From Streptomyces sp. NRRL F-4489 (GTDB lineage: Bacteria; Actinomycetota; Actinomycetes; Streptomycetales; Streptomycetaceae): a stretch of 64,000 nt of DNA. Shown piece by piece: positions 36,210 through 45,455 of this stretch. The notes under the pieces were generated by a model, which was not told where the DNA came from, did not search any database, and was given only the letters and a program-made list of their open reading frames with translations. Position numbers and translations under genes: made by a program. Every line of letters begins with the position of its first letter. Within the stretch, counting starts at the first letter, position 1. Location: positions 43,531-107,530 of the forward strand of contig NZ_LLZI01000035.1 in NCBI RefSeq assembly GCF_001509485.1, in the 5' to 3' direction.

Positions 36210-38360
36210 CTACGAGCGGACCGCGGCGGCCGCCCGGACCACGTCGAAGACGCCGGGCACCTGGCGCATCGCCCGCATCAGGGACGGCAGGCCGTCCGCG
36301 TCGGGCAGGTGGAGCGTGTAGGTGTGGCGGACCAGCTGCTCGTGCGGGGGCTCCACGGCGGCGGAGACCACGGCGGCGCCCTGGGCGGCGATCGCCTCGG
36401 TGAGGTCGGGCAGCAGGTGCGGGCGGCTGAACGCCTCGGCGAGCAGCGTCACCCGGCAGCCGTGGCCGCCGGTGCCGGCGCCCCGCCAGCGGACCCCGAC
36501 CGGCTGCCGGCCCATCGCCGCCATCCGGGCCACCGCGGGACACAGCGCCCGGTGGACGGTGACCGTGCCGCCGCGCACCGGGAAGCCGGTGACGGTGTCC
36601 GGCGGCACCGGGGTGCAGCAGCCGGCCAGCCGCACCGTGGCGCCGGGCAGGTCCGCGACCACCAGGGGCGCGGCGGCCGGGCCGCGGTCCGGGCCGGCCG
36701 GGCGGTGCGCGGGCGCCCGGCGCTGCTCCCCGGGCCGGCCGGCGGCCGCGGCGGGCGGCTCCGCGCCGTCCCGGGGGCGGGCCAGCCAGCGGGAGATGGC
36801 GAGCCGGGCGGCGGGCGTACGGGCGTGCTCCAGCCACTCCGGGGAGGGCCCGGCGGCGTCCGGGGCCATCAGCAGGTGCAGGCGGTCGCCGTCGTGCAGG
36901 ACGGTGCCGAGCGCGGCGAGCCGGCCGTTGATCCGGGCGCCGATGCAGCAGTGCGCGGCCTCGCCGTGCCGGGCGTAGGCGGCGTCCACACAGCTGGCGC
37001 CGGCCGGCAGCCCGACCGTGCCGCCGGGGCCGTCCGGGGCCGCGTCGGCGCAGAAGACGGTGATCTCGCGGTCCTGGGCGAGGTCGTCGCGGAGCGAGGT
37101 CCAGAAGGTGTCCGGGTCCGGGGTGGTGCGCTGCCACTCCAGGAGGCGGTCGAGCCAGCCGGGGCGGGTGGGGTCGGCCCGTTCGCCGTCGGGGGCCTCG
37201 GCGCCGTCCGGGGGCGCGTACGGGTTCCCCAGGGCGATCACCCCGGCCTCGGCGACCCGGTGCATCCGGTGGGTGCGGATCAGGGTCTCGGCGACGTCGC
37301 CGGTGCCGCCGGTGACGGCGGTGTGCAGCGACTGGTAGAGGTTGAACTTCGGGGCCGCGATGAAGTCCTTGAACTCCGAGACCACCGGGGTGAAGCAGGT
37401 GTGCAGCTCCCCCAGGACGGCGTAGCAGTCGGCGTCCTCGGTGACCAGCACCAGCAGCCGCCCGAGGTCCGCGCCGGTCACCCGGCCGCGGGCCAGCAGG
37501 ACCCGGTGGACGGAGACGAAGTGCCGCGGCCGGACGAGGACCTGGGCGTCGATACCGGCGTCGGCCAGTACGGCGCGGGCCCGGCGGGCGATCGCGGCGA
37601 GCGGGTCGGGGCGGCCGGCGTAGGAGGCGACCAGGCGGCGGGTGGCGGCGTACTCCTCGGGGTGCAGCACCGCGAAGACCAGGTCCTCCAGCTCGGTCTT
37701 GAGCGCCTGGACGCCGAGGCGTTCGGCGAGCGGGATGAGCACGTCGCGGGTGACGCCGGCGATCCGGGCCTGCTTCTCCGGGCGCATGACGCCGAGGGTG
37801 CGCATGTTGTGCAGCCGGTCGGCGAGTTTGATGGACATCACCCGGACGTCGTTGCCGGTGGCGACGAGCATCTTGCGGAAGGTCTCCGGCTCGGCGGCGG
37901 CGCCGTAGTCGACCTTGGCGAGTTTGGTGACGCCGTCGACGAGGTAGCGGACCTCCTCACCGAACTCCGCGCCCACCTGATCGAGCGTCACCTCCGTGTC
38001 CTCGACGGTGTCGTGGAGCAGGGAGGCGGTCAACGTCGTGGTCTCGGCGCCCAGTTCGGCCAGGATCAGGGTGACCGCGAGCGGGTGGGTGATGTACGGC
38101 TCGCCGCTCTTGCGGGTCTGGCCGCGGTGCGAGGACTCGGCGAGCGCGTACGCCTTGCTGAGGATGTCCAGATCGGCGTCGGGGTGGTGGTGGCGGTGCA
38201 CCTTGGCGACGTGCTCCAGCGCGTCGGGGAGGCCGTCGCGGGGGGCCGGGCCGAGGAGGGCGGCGCGGCCGATGCGGCGCAGGCCGCGGAGCGCGGGCCG
38301 GGTGCCGCGTCTGCGGCCGGCTGCTTCGGGGTTTCCAGGGTTCGTGGCCTCTGCGCTCAT
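36210..38360 (-). CDS. RelA/SpoT homologue ((p)ppGpp synthetase/hydrolase)
   Basis: The 716-residue protein has the HD hydrolase domain (SSHRGQTRKSGEPYITHPLAV, LLHDTVEDTEVT, KLADRLHNMRTL), then a synthetase-like domain with SEFKDFIAAPKFNLYQSLHTAV and ETLIRTHRMHR, a TGS domain (ITVFCADAAPDGPGGTVGLPAGASCVDAAYARH) and a C-terminal ACT-like domain (VTLLAEAFSRPHLL). HD residues look intact. The synthetase domain departs from consensus in the substrate-binding part (the usual D-x-x-G-x-R stretch reads ADLGRLLVLVTEDADCY), so synthesis may be weak; Glu of the EVQIRT motif is kept. This protein looks like the second Streptomyces RSH protein. ATG 38360 follows GGAGGTGCCC. Confidence 0.88.
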   Translation of the reverse strand: MSAEATNPGNPEAAGRRRGTRPALRGLRRIGRAALLGPAPRDGLPDALEHVAKVHRHHHPDADLDILSKAYALAESSHRGQTRKSGEPYITHPLAVTLILAELGAETTTLTASLLHDTVEDTEVTLDQVGAEFGEEVRYLVDGVTKLAKVDYGAAAEPETFRKMLVATGNDVRVMSIKLADRLHNMRTLGVMRPEKQARIAGVTRDVLIPLAERLGVQALKTELEDLVFAVLHPEEYAATRRLVASYAGRPDPLAAIARRARAVLADAGIDAQVLVRPRHFVSVHRVLLARGRVTGADLGRLLVLVTEDADCYAVLGELHTCFTPVVSEFKDFIAAPKFNLYQSLHTAVTGGTGDVAETLIRTHRMHRVAEAGVIALGNPYAPPDGAEAPDGERADPTRPGWLDRLLEWQRTTPDPDTFWTSLRDDLAQDREITVFCADAAPDGPGGTVGLPAGASCVDAAYARHGEAAHCCIGARINGRLAALGTVLHDGDRLHLLMAPDAAGPSPEWLEHARTPAARLAISRWLARPRDGAEPPAAAAGRPGEQRRAPAHRPAGPDRGPAAAPLVVADLPGATVRLAGCCTPVPPDTVTGFPVRGGTVTVHRALCPAVARMAAMGRQPVGVRWRGAGTGGHGCRVTLLAEAFSRPHLLPDLTEAIAAQGAAVVSAAVEPPHEQLVRHTYTLHLPDADGLPSLMRAMRQVPGVFDVVRAAAAVRS

Positions 38361-38453
38361 GGGCACCTCCGGCGGCGTCGACCGGCGGTGGGGGGCCGTC
38401 AGGTACGGCGCCCCGGCCGGTGCTTGATGCTACCGAGCCCATCACGCAGCGCT

Positions 38454-38477
38454 GTTCACCTCTCGCTCACCGTGAAC
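38454..38477. promoter_or_regulatory. GTTCAC inverted repeat upstream of rsh
   Basis: GTTCAC at 38454-38459 and GTGAAC at 38472-38477 are perfect complements separated by 12 bases, 94-117 bases upstream of the rsh start. The 209-base spacer between dapF and rsh is otherwise plain, so this is a candidate operator or part of a promoter. Confidence 0.5.
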
Positions 38478-38569
38478 CGGATCACCCATTGGAGGGAATT
38501 TTCTGGCCGGAACCGTTTCTCCTCGCCGAAACCGCTTCCCCTGTGCGGGGAAGCGTGCCCCGGCGCCCG

Positions 38570-39448
38570 TCAGCCGGCGAGCGCGCCCGCCAGCCACTCC
38601 GGGTCGAAGGCGCCCTCGGCGACGATCTCGGCCGGGCCGGTCATCTCGACGGTGCCGTCCGGCAGCTCGGTGATGACCAGGCTGCCGCCGAGCACGTCGA
38701 CGGTGTACGACACCGGGGCGCCGGTCGCGGCCGGGTCCAGGCCGTCGCGGCGGGCGGCGGCCACGGCGACCGCGCAGGCGCCCGTACCGCAGGAGCGGGT
38801 CTCGCCGGAGCCGCGCTCGTGCACCCGCATCGCCACGTGGCGCGGGCCGCGGTCCACGACGAACTCGACGTTGACGCCGTCCGGATAGACGCCCGCGGGG
38901 TGGAACGGCGGGGGCTCGCGCAGCTCGCCGGCGTGCGCGAGATCGGCCACGAACGCGACGGCGTGCGGATTGCCCATGTTGACGTTGCGGGCCGGCCAGC
39001 TGCGGCCGCCGACCTCGACCACCACGCCCTCCTCGGGGAGCGCGGCGCGGCCCATGGAGACGGTGACCTCGCCGGTCTTGGCGAGGTGGACCCGGCGGAC
39101 CCCGGCGCGGGTGGCGATCGCCAGGTCGCCGGCCTCGGCCAGCCCGGCGTGGAGGAGGTAGCGGGCGAAGACCCGGACGCCGTTGCCGCACATCTCGGCG
39201 ATCGAGCCGTCGCCGTTGCGGTAGTCCATGAACCACTCGGCCTCGGCGGCCATCGCCCGCGCCTCGGGGTGCGCGGCGGAGCGGACGGCGCGCAGCAGGC
39301 CGTCGCCGCCCACGCCGGCCCGCCGGTCGCAGATCCGGGCGACGGCGGCCGGGGACAGGTCGAGCCGGCCGTCCGGGTCCGGAACGATCACGAAGTCGTT
39401 CTCGGTGCCGTGGCCCTTGAGGAAGGCGGTGCGCTGCGTGCTGGTCAC
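38570..39448 (-). CDS. dapF: Diaminopimelate epimerase
   Basis: DapF interconverts LL- and meso-diaminopimelate for lysine and peptidoglycan synthesis. The 292-residue protein has the two catalytic cysteines: one in AEMCGNGVRVFARY and one in SGETRSCGTGACA. It also has the N-terminal GTENDFVIV and GNPHAVAFV segments. GTG 39448 starts VTSTQRTAFLKGHGTENDF. The ribosome site is weak (CAGGGG nearly adjacent to the start), but no better start exists. A small membrane protein gene lies upstream. In many actinomycetes dapF sits near miaA as here. Confidence 0.96.
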   Translation of the reverse strand: MTSTQRTAFLKGHGTENDFVIVPDPDGRLDLSPAAVARICDRRAGVGGDGLLRAVRSAAHPEARAMAAEAEWFMDYRNGDGSIAEMCGNGVRVFARYLLHAGLAEAGDLAIATRAGVRRVHLAKTGEVTVSMGRAALPEEGVVVEVGGRSWPARNVNMGNPHAVAFVADLAHAGELREPPPFHPAGVYPDGVNVEFVVDRGPRHVAMRVHERGSGETRSCGTGACAVAVAAARRDGLDPAATGAPVSYTVDVLGGSLVITELPDGTVEMTGPAEIVAEGAFDPEWLAGALAG

Positions 39449-39522
39449 CCCTGAATCGTACGGGGCGGACGGCGCGGCGGCCGGGCGGGGCGGCGCGGGC
39501 GGCGACGACCGGGGCGGCGCGC

Positions 39523-40083
39523 TCAGCGGAGCCGGGCCACCCGCCAGATGGCCAGCGCGGCGAGGACCGCGACCACGCCCGCGTACAGGAGCACCACCCG
39601 CCAGCTGGCGCGGCGGCCGGAGCCGCGGACCGGGAGGCCGGGCCAGGTGTGGCCGACCCGGCGGGCCGCCATCACGCCGCCGCCGGCCGCGCAGCAGCAC
39701 AGCAGCAGGCCGAGCATGGCGATCACCGCGCCGCCGTCCCCGCCGAACTCGAAGGCCAGCGGGAAGGCGAACATCAGCGAGCCGAGCGCGGCCAGCGCCA
39801 CGATCGGGGCGAGCTGCCACAGCCGCAGCCGCCGGGGCGGGCGCAGGTCGCGGAAGGACTCGCCGCCCTCGGGGGCCGGGCCGGCTTCCGCTTCGGGGCT
39901 GTCGGAGGCGTCCAGGGTGGCCGGGTGGCCGTCGGGGATGCCGTCGGCGTCGCCGGGGGCGTGGGCGCGGTCGTGGGGCTCGTGGCGGGGTGCGTGCGCC
40001 GCCGGTTCCGCCGGGGCCGGGGGCGCCGCCCCGGGGCCGTCATGGTCCGGTTGCTGGGCTCTGTTGCGAGGGCCGGCCTCCAT
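39523..40083 (-). CDS. Small membrane protein of unknown function
   Basis: The protein has 186 residues. The first 85 are Pro/Ala/His/Asp-rich and disordered; the rest has three predicted membrane helices (WQLAPIVALAALGSLMFAF, AVIAMLGLLLCCCAAGGGVM, VVLLYAGVVAVLAALAIW). The three consecutive cysteines in helix 2 are unusual. ATG 40083 was preferred to the GTG six bases upstream because GGAGGG is at a proper distance. It is between miaA and dapF and may be co-transcribed. No domain is recognised. Confidence 0.7.
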   Translation of the reverse strand: MEAGPRNRAQQPDHDGPGAAPPAPAEPAAHAPRHEPHDRAHAPGDADGIPDGHPATLDASDSPEAEAGPAPEGGESFRDLRPPRRLRLWQLAPIVALAALGSLMFAFPLAFEFGGDGGAVIAMLGLLLCCCAAGGGVMAARRVGHTWPGLPVRGSGRRASWRVVLLYAGVVAVLAALAIWRVARLR

Positions 40084-40192
40084 TGCCACGCGCCCTCCCC
40101 ACTGCCAGATCGCACGCCTCGAACGAAGGTCGATGATGACACGCCCTCAGCGGCCCGGATGACGGCCGGGGCGTCCCGATGCCATGACGTGA

Positions 40193-41131
40193 TCAGGCTG
40201 TGACCGGTCGTTCGAGCAACGCCAGTGCCAGGGCGGGGAGATCGGCCCGGCGGTCGGCGGCGCCGCTGAGCCAGTGGACCCGGGGGTCGCGGCGGAACCA
40301 CGAGTCCTGGCGGCGCGCGAAGCGCTTGGTGGCGCGCACCGTCTCGTCGCGCGCCTCCTGTTCGGTGCACTCCCCCGCGAGGTGTCCGAGGACCTGCTGG
40401 TAGCCCAGCGCCCGGGACGCCGTACGGCCCTCGCGCAGGCCCGCGGCCTCCAGCCGGCGCACCTCGTCGACCAGGCCCGCCTCCCACATCCGGTCCACCC
40501 GCAGGGCGATCCGCTCGTCCAGCTCGGGCCGCTCGACGTCCACGCCGATCTGGAGGGTGTCGTAGACCGCCTCGTGGCCGGGGAGGTTGGCGGTGAACGG
40601 GCGGCCGGTGAGCTCGATGACCTCCAGGGCGCGCACGATCCGGCGGCCGTTGCTGGGCAGGATGGCGCGCGCGGCCTCCGGGTCGGCGGCGGCGAGCCGG
40701 GCGTGCAGCGCGCCGCTGCCGGCCTCGGCCAGCTCGGCCTCCAGGCGGGCGCGGACGGCGGGGTCGGTGCCGGGGAACTCCAGGGCGTCGAGGGCGCCGC
40801 GGACGTAGAGCCCGGAGCCGCCGACCAGCACCGGGGTGCGGCCCTCGGCGAGCAGCCGGTCGATCTCGGCGCGGGCCAGCCGCTGGTACTCGGCGACGTT
40901 GGCGGCGCGGGTGACGTCCCAGATGTCCAGGAGGTGGTGCGGGACGCCCTGCCGCTCCTCCGGGGTCAGCTTCGCGGTGCCGATGTCCATACCGCGGTAG
41001 AGCTGCATGGAGTCGGCGTTGATGACCTCGCCGCCCAGGTGGCGGGCGAGCGCGACGCCCAGGTCGGACTTTCCGGCCGCGGTGGGGCCGACGACGGCGA
41101 TGACCCGCGGAGCGGGGGCGACGGTGTTCAC
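40193..41131 (-). CDS. miaA: tRNA dimethylallyltransferase
   Basis: MiaA adds a dimethylallyl group to adenosine 37 of UNN-reading tRNAs. The 312-residue protein has the P-loop GPTAAGKSDL (about residues 15-24), then NADSMQLYRGMDIGTAK and PHHLLDIWDVTR, and LVGGSGLYVRGALD. Near the C-terminus it has GYQQVLGHLAGE and KRFARRQDSWFRRDPRVHWL. All match family motifs. GTG 41131 gives VNTVAPAPRVIAVVGPTAAGKS. The next step of the modification, methylthiolation, is done by MiaB encoded 1.5 kb upstream. Confidence 0.96.
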   Translation of the reverse strand: MNTVAPAPRVIAVVGPTAAGKSDLGVALARHLGGEVINADSMQLYRGMDIGTAKLTPEERQGVPHHLLDIWDVTRAANVAEYQRLARAEIDRLLAEGRTPVLVGGSGLYVRGALDALEFPGTDPAVRARLEAELAEAGSGALHARLAAADPEAARAILPSNGRRIVRALEVIELTGRPFTANLPGHEAVYDTLQIGVDVERPELDERIALRVDRMWEAGLVDEVRRLEAAGLREGRTASRALGYQQVLGHLAGECTEQEARDETVRATKRFARRQDSWFRRDPRVHWLSGAADRRADLPALALALLERPVTA

Positions 41132-41312
41132 CCCGCCAGTCTCGCAAACCTGGCGGGACGCTCCCGAACGAGCTACGTGACGGGGCGCGCACGGCGTCGT
41201 TGCCTGTTGCGAGATCCCGAACGCCGGTGCGCTGCCGGGGCCCGTCGGGCGGCGCAAGGGGACGCTCCGGGAGGTGAGGGATTTCACCCCAATGAGGAGC
41301 GTAGGAGCAGTT

Positions 41313-41678
41313 ATGGGCGTGTTTTCGCGGTTCCGCCGGCGCAAGGATGAGGCGGAGGTCGTCGAGGTGGCGGAGGACGCGGTGACGGAGGCGGCCGGGG
41401 CGGTGGCGGCCGGGGAGCCGTCCCAGGAGGCGGCGCCGGGGGCCGGGGAGTCCGCGGCGGAGGACGGGACGGAGGCGGCGGCAGAGGCGTCCCCGGCGGC
41501 CGGCGAACGGCCGGAGGGCGGCGGTGCGGCGGCGGAGTCCGAGGCCACCCAGCCCGCCGAGGCCGCTGCGGCCACCGAGGCCGCCGGAGCGGCCGACGCG
41601 GACGCCACCGGGATCCCCCGGCAGCAGACGGCCGGGGACGTGGCGGACCGGGAGGCCGGCGAGGGCGCGCGGAAATAG
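41313..41678 (+). CDS. Acidic Ala/Glu-rich small protein
   Basis: The 121-residue protein begins MGVFSRFRRRKDEAEVVEVAEDAVTE. After a basic start it is mostly Ala, Glu, Gly and Thr, has no Cys, Trp or Tyr, and is likely disordered. ATG 41313 follows TAGGAGC. Composition suggests no enzymatic role; such proteins occur in Streptomyces as hypothetical proteins. It is divergent from miaA and convergent with the dioxygenase gene. Confidence 0.6.
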   Translation: MGVFSRFRRRKDEAEVVEVAEDAVTEAAGAVAAGEPSQEAAPGAGESAAEDGTEAAAEASPAAGERPEGGGAAAESEATQPAEAAAATEAAGAADADATGIPRQQTAGDVADREAGEGARK

Positions 41679-41835
41679 CCGGGCGCCCGCCCCGTGGGCG
41701 TCGCCGGCGCGGACGGGCGGGGGGGGCGTACGGGCAGTGCGGCATATCTGGGCGTACGGGCGTACGCCGTCAACCCGCCGTCCCGGCGGCGACGGCCCGC
41801 AGCGGCCTACGGGCGTACCGGCGGCCGCCCAGGGC

Positions 41836-42564
41836 CTAGGACCAGGCCGCCACCGCGTACCCCACCCCGTAGGGGGCCTCCTCGCGGAGCAGGCGGCCGC
41901 GCAGGCCGGCGTCCTCGGCGGCGCCCGCCAGGACCTGCCAGGAGGCGCGGCCGGAGACCAGCAGGGCGGCGGCCAGTTCCTCGTCCAGGGCGGCCAGGGC
42001 GGCGGTGTCGGCGGCGCCCAGGGCGCCGAACGCGGCCGCGTCGAACGCCTCGGCCCGTTCGTCGAAGTAGCCCGGCGCCTTGACCGAGCGGCGGGCGCTG
42101 CCGTCGCCCATGACCAGCAGCGCCACCCGGGGCGCGGCCCCGGCCAGTTCCCGGCCCAGCGGCAGGCAGCGGTCCCGGGGCAGCCGCTCGGCCACCGCCA
42201 CGCCCTCCACGGGCGCGCCGGACCACTCCGTACGGGACAGCAGCCAGGCGCCCACGGCCAGGGAGGCCGGCACCCCCGGCCCGGTGGGCCGGTCCTCCGG
42301 CGCGGGCCCGGCCGGGCCCAGTGTCACGTCGAGCGCGACGCCGAAGCGGCGGAACGTTCCCGGAGCGCCCTGCGGGTAGCGGGCCGCGTCGGCCTCGGCG
42401 CGGTCCGGGCCCAGGACGATCAGCCGGTCGGGGCGGGCCGCGGCGAGCACCCCGACGGCGTCCACGCAGGCGGCCCGCACCGGCTCCAGCTCCGGTGCGG
42501 CGCCCGCGGCGACCTCGGGGACGAGCAGCGGCGGGCAGGGGCAGAGGGCGGCGGCTACGAGCAT
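41836..42564 (-). CDS. Class III extradiol dioxygenase-like protein
   Basis: The 242-residue protein starts MLVAAALCPCPPLLVPEVA and contains LIVLGPDRAEADAARYPQGAPG and VALLVMGDGSARRSVKAPGYFDERAEAFDAAAFGAL, the pattern of LigB-like class III extradiol enzymes. The first Fe-binding His is usually in a CPH-type position; here I see CPCPPLL without the histidine, so catalytic activity as a dioxygenase is doubtful. Such proteins are common as uncharacterised neighbours of miaB in Streptomyces. ATG 42564 gives the conserved start. Confidence 0.7.
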   Translation of the reverse strand: MLVAAALCPCPPLLVPEVAAGAAPELEPVRAACVDAVGVLAAARPDRLIVLGPDRAEADAARYPQGAPGTFRRFGVALDVTLGPAGPAPEDRPTGPGVPASLAVGAWLLSRTEWSGAPVEGVAVAERLPRDRCLPLGRELAGAAPRVALLVMGDGSARRSVKAPGYFDERAEAFDAAAFGALGAADTAALAALDEELAAALLVSGRASWQVLAGAAEDAGLRGRLLREEAPYGVGYAVAAWS

Positions 42565-42626
42565 GCCACGCAGCGTAACGCCCGGTCCGGCGCCCCGGGG
42601 CACGGGCCGCCGGACCGGGCCGGAGG

Positions 42627-44150
42627 TCAGTCGCAGCCGCAGCCCGCGGAGGCGGCCGGCAGCGGCTCGGGGGCGCCGATCTTCGGCAGGCCGAGCATCA
42701 CCCCGGCCGGCTTGGCGGCCGCCGCGGCGGTGCGCTTCTCCCAGGCGTCGCCCGCGCGGGTGCGGCGCACCCCCAGGACCGGGCCCTCGGCCAGGAGGTG
42801 GTGCGGGGCGGCGTAGGTGACCTCGACGGTGACCACGTCGCCGGGGCGCACCGGCTCGTCGGGGCGGGTGAAGTGCACCAGGCGGTTGTCGGGGGCGCGG
42901 CCCGAGAGGCGGTGGGTGGCGCCGTCCTTGCGGCCCTCGCCCTCGGCGACCATCAGCTCCAGGGTGCGGCCGACCTGCTTCTTGTTCTCCGCCCAGGAGA
43001 TCTCCTCCTGGAGGGCGACCAGGCGCTCGTAGCGGGCCTGCACGACCTCCTTGGGGATCTGCCCGGCCATCTCGGCGGCGGGGGTGCCGGGCCGCTTGGA
43101 GTACTGGAAGGTGAACGCCTGGGCGAACCGCGCCTCGCGGACCACGTGCAGGGTCTGCTCGAAGTCCTCCTCGGTCTCCCCGGGGAAGCCGACGATGATG
43201 TCGGTGGTGATCGCCGCGTGCGGGATGGCGGCCCGGACCTTCTCGATGATGCCGAGGTAGCGCTCCTGGCGGTACGAGCGGCGCATCGCCTTCAGGACGG
43301 TGTCCGAGCCGGACTGGAGCGGCATGTGGAGCTGCGGCATCACGTTCGGCGTCTCGGCCATCGCGGCGATCACGTCGTCGGTGAAGTCGCGCGGGTGCGG
43401 TGAGGTGAAGCGGACCCGCTCCAGGCCCTCGATCGTCCCGCAGGCCCGCAGCAGCTTGCTGAACGCCTCGCGGTCGCCGATGTCCGAGCCGTAGGCGTTG
43501 ACGTTCTGGCCGAGCAGGGTGATCTCGGAGACGCCCTCGGCCACCAGCGCCTCGACCTCGGCGAGGATGTCGCCGGGCCGGCGGTCCTTCTCCTTGCCGC
43601 GCAGCGCCGGGACGATGCAGAAGGTGCAGGTGTTGTTGCAGCCCACGGAGATCGAGACCCAGGCGGCGTAGGCGCTCTCGCGGCGGGTCGGCAGCGTGGA
43701 GGGGAACGCCTCCAGCGCCTCGGCGATCTCGACCTGGGCCTCCTCCTGGACGCGGGCGCGCTCCAGGAGGACGGGCAGCTTGCCGATGTTGTGCGTACCG
43801 AAGACGACGTCCACCCAGGGCGCCTTCTTGACGATGGTGTCGCGGTCCTTCTGGGCCAGGCAGCCGCCGACCGCGATCTGCATCCCGGGGCGCCGGGCCT
43901 TCATCGGGGCCAGCCGGCCGAGGTTGCCGTACAGCCGGTTGTCGGCGTTCTCCCGCACCGCGCAGGTGTTGAAGACGACGACGTCGGCCTCGCCCTCGCC
44001 GGCGTCCTCGGGGGCCCGTACGTAGCCCGCCTCCTCCAGCAGGCCCGAGAGCCGCTCGGAGTCATGGACGTTCATCTGGCACCCGTAGGTGCGCACCTCG
44101 TACGTTTTCACTTCGGCCACTGCTCCGCCGGCCACGTCGTTACCGCTCAC
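42627..44150 (-). CDS. miaB: tRNA-2-methylthio-N6-dimethylallyladenosine synthase
   Basis: MiaB methylthiolates i6A37 of tRNA using two iron-sulfur clusters and S-adenosylmethionine. The 507-residue protein has the N-terminal MTTase part with cysteines in [22 protein letters not shown] and VGGCLAQ, the radical-SAM motif CNNTCTFC, and a C-terminal TRAM domain ([15 protein letters not shown]). GTG 44150 gives a protein of normal length; a GTG 33 bases further in ([13 protein letters not shown]) is the alternative. The very end, CGCD, adds two cysteines of unknown relevance. Nearby miaA acts one step earlier. Confidence 0.95.
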   Translation of the reverse strand: MSGNDVAGGAVAEVKTYEVRTYGCQMNVHDSERLSGLLEEAGYVRAPEDAGEGEADVVVFNTCAVRENADNRLYGNLGRLAPMKARRPGMQIAVGGCLAQKDRDTIVKKAPWVDVVFGTHNIGKLPVLLERARVQEEAQVEIAEALEAFPSTLPTRRESAYAAWVSISVGCNNTCTFCIVPALRGKEKDRRPGDILAEVEALVAEGVSEITLLGQNVNAYGSDIGDREAFSKLLRACGTIEGLERVRFTSPHPRDFTDDVIAAMAETPNVMPQLHMPLQSGSDTVLKAMRRSYRQERYLGIIEKVRAAIPHAAITTDIIVGFPGETEEDFEQTLHVVREARFAQAFTFQYSKRPGTPAAEMAGQIPKEVVQARYERLVALQEEISWAENKKQVGRTLELMVAEGEGRKDGATHRLSGRAPDNRLVHFTRPDEPVRPGDVVTVEVTYAAPHHLLAEGPVLGVRRTRAGDAWEKRTAAAAAKPAGVMLGLPKIGAPEPLPAASAGCGCD

Positions 44151-44266
44151 CCGTCCAGGGTACGGGCTCCCGGCGGGCGCTCCGGCTGCCCTCCCCGGGG
44201 GCGGGAGCCGAGCCGTGACCTTCCGGGCCCTCCCGCCGGCGCGGCCCGGCTGGCAGGATCCCGCCC

Positions 44267-45259
44267 ATGGCAACCCTCCCCCGTCCCGGCCGGCGCCGGG
44301 CGCTGACCGCCGCCGCCGTGGCGCTGGCCCTGCTCGGGCTGGTGCTGTGGTGCGTGCAACCGGGAGCGCCGGCTCCGCCCCGGGGGCGGGTGCCGCTGGC
44401 CACCGGTGTCCCGACCGGGGTGTACGCGCGCTACGGGGAGCTGCTGAAGGCCGATCTCGCGCGGGACCTGCCGGGGGTGGACCTGCGGCTGCTGCGCAGC
44501 GAGGGATCGATCGACAATCTGCGCCAACTGGCCTCGGGGCGGGCCGCGTTCACCATCGCGACGGCGGACGCGGTGGCCGACTACCGGGCCCGGCGGGAGC
44601 CCGGCGCGGACCGGCTGCGGGCCTGCGCGCGGCTCTACGACGACTACATGCAGCTGGTGGTGCCCCGGGGGGCCGAGGTGCGGTCGGTCCGCGATCTGCG
44701 GGGGCTGCGGGTGGGGGTCGGCGCGGACAGCTCGGGTGTGCAGCTGATCACCCGGCGGCTGCTGGCGGCCGCCGGACTGGACTTCGACCGCGACATCGTC
44801 CCCGTCCGGGTGGGCATCGACCGGATGCCGGACATGCTGGAGCACGGCGAGCTGGACGCGTTCTTCTGGTCGGGCGGGCTGCCCACGCAGGCGGTGCAGC
44901 AGCTGGCGCAGCGGTATCCGGTGAAGCTGGTGCAGCTGGGGGACCTGATCCCGGCGCTGCACCGGCAGGGCGAGCGGACGCGGTACTACCGGGCCGCGGT
45001 GATGCCCGCCGACGCCTACCCCCTGGTCCAGAACGGCCAGGCGGTGAAGACGATCGCGGTGGCCAATCTGCTGGTGACCACGGACCGGGAGGACGCCGCG
45101 CTGACGTTCGGGATCACCCGGACGGTCATCCGCAGCCGGGACGCGATCGGGCACGAGGTGCACGCGGCGCAGAACGTGGACCTGCGGACGGCGGTGTTCA
45201 CCGATCCGCTGCCGCTGCACCAGGGGGCACGGGACTACTACGTGTCGGTCAAGGAGTGA
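44267..45259 (+). CDS. TAXI-family solute-binding protein
   Basis: The 330-residue protein has an N-terminal membrane or signal segment ([18 protein letters not shown]) and the TAXI (TRAP-associated) binding fold, with [48 protein letters not shown] and [24 protein letters not shown], which matches the two-lobed domain. No TRAP membrane gene lies adjacent, so it may serve a permease elsewhere or act as a sensor. The Cys in VLWCVQ could be a lipobox cysteine, but the context is not clearly a lipobox. ATG 44267 follows a short GCAGGA site. It ends just before the repeat region. Confidence 0.85.
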   Translation: MATLPRPGRRRALTAAAVALALLGLVLWCVQPGAPAPPRGRVPLATGVPTGVYARYGELLKADLARDLPGVDLRLLRSEGSIDNLRQLASGRAAFTIATADAVADYRARREPGADRLRACARLYDDYMQLVVPRGAEVRSVRDLRGLRVGVGADSSGVQLITRRLLAAAGLDFDRDIVPVRVGIDRMPDMLEHGELDAFFWSGGLPTQAVQQLAQRYPVKLVQLGDLIPALHRQGERTRYYRAAVMPADAYPLVQNGQAVKTIAVANLLVTTDREDAALTFGITRTVIRSRDAIGHEVHAAQNVDLRTAVFTDPLPLHQGARDYYVSVKE

Positions 45260-45345
45260 GCGGTCGGCAGGGAGCGGGAGGCAGGGGCCACGGGTCGGTG
45301 CGTTCGCCGCGCACCGTGCCGTAGTGCACTGACGCAACAGGGCTG

Positions 45346-45430
45346 CATTGCCCGCGCGGCCGGCCCTGCATTGTTCGCGCATTGCCCGCAGCCTTCTCGG
45401 TGCAATCCGATCGATTGACCTCGGTGCAAT
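45346..45430. repeat. ATTGCACCGAG-related repeat cluster between convergent genes
   Basis: Three forward copies of CATTGCCCG/CATTGTTCG begin at 45346, 45369 and 45380 (steps 23 and 11). They are followed by two inverted copies of the 8.1-kb core: CTCGGTGCAAT at 45396-45406 and 45420-45430, exactly 24 bases apart. The inverted copies are the exact complement of ATTGCACCGAG. The site lies between the 3' ends of the TAXI gene and the sensor kinase, so no promoter is expected there. Confidence 0.8.
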
Positions 45431-45455
45431 GCGCGCACCCCGGCCCCGCCGCCCG

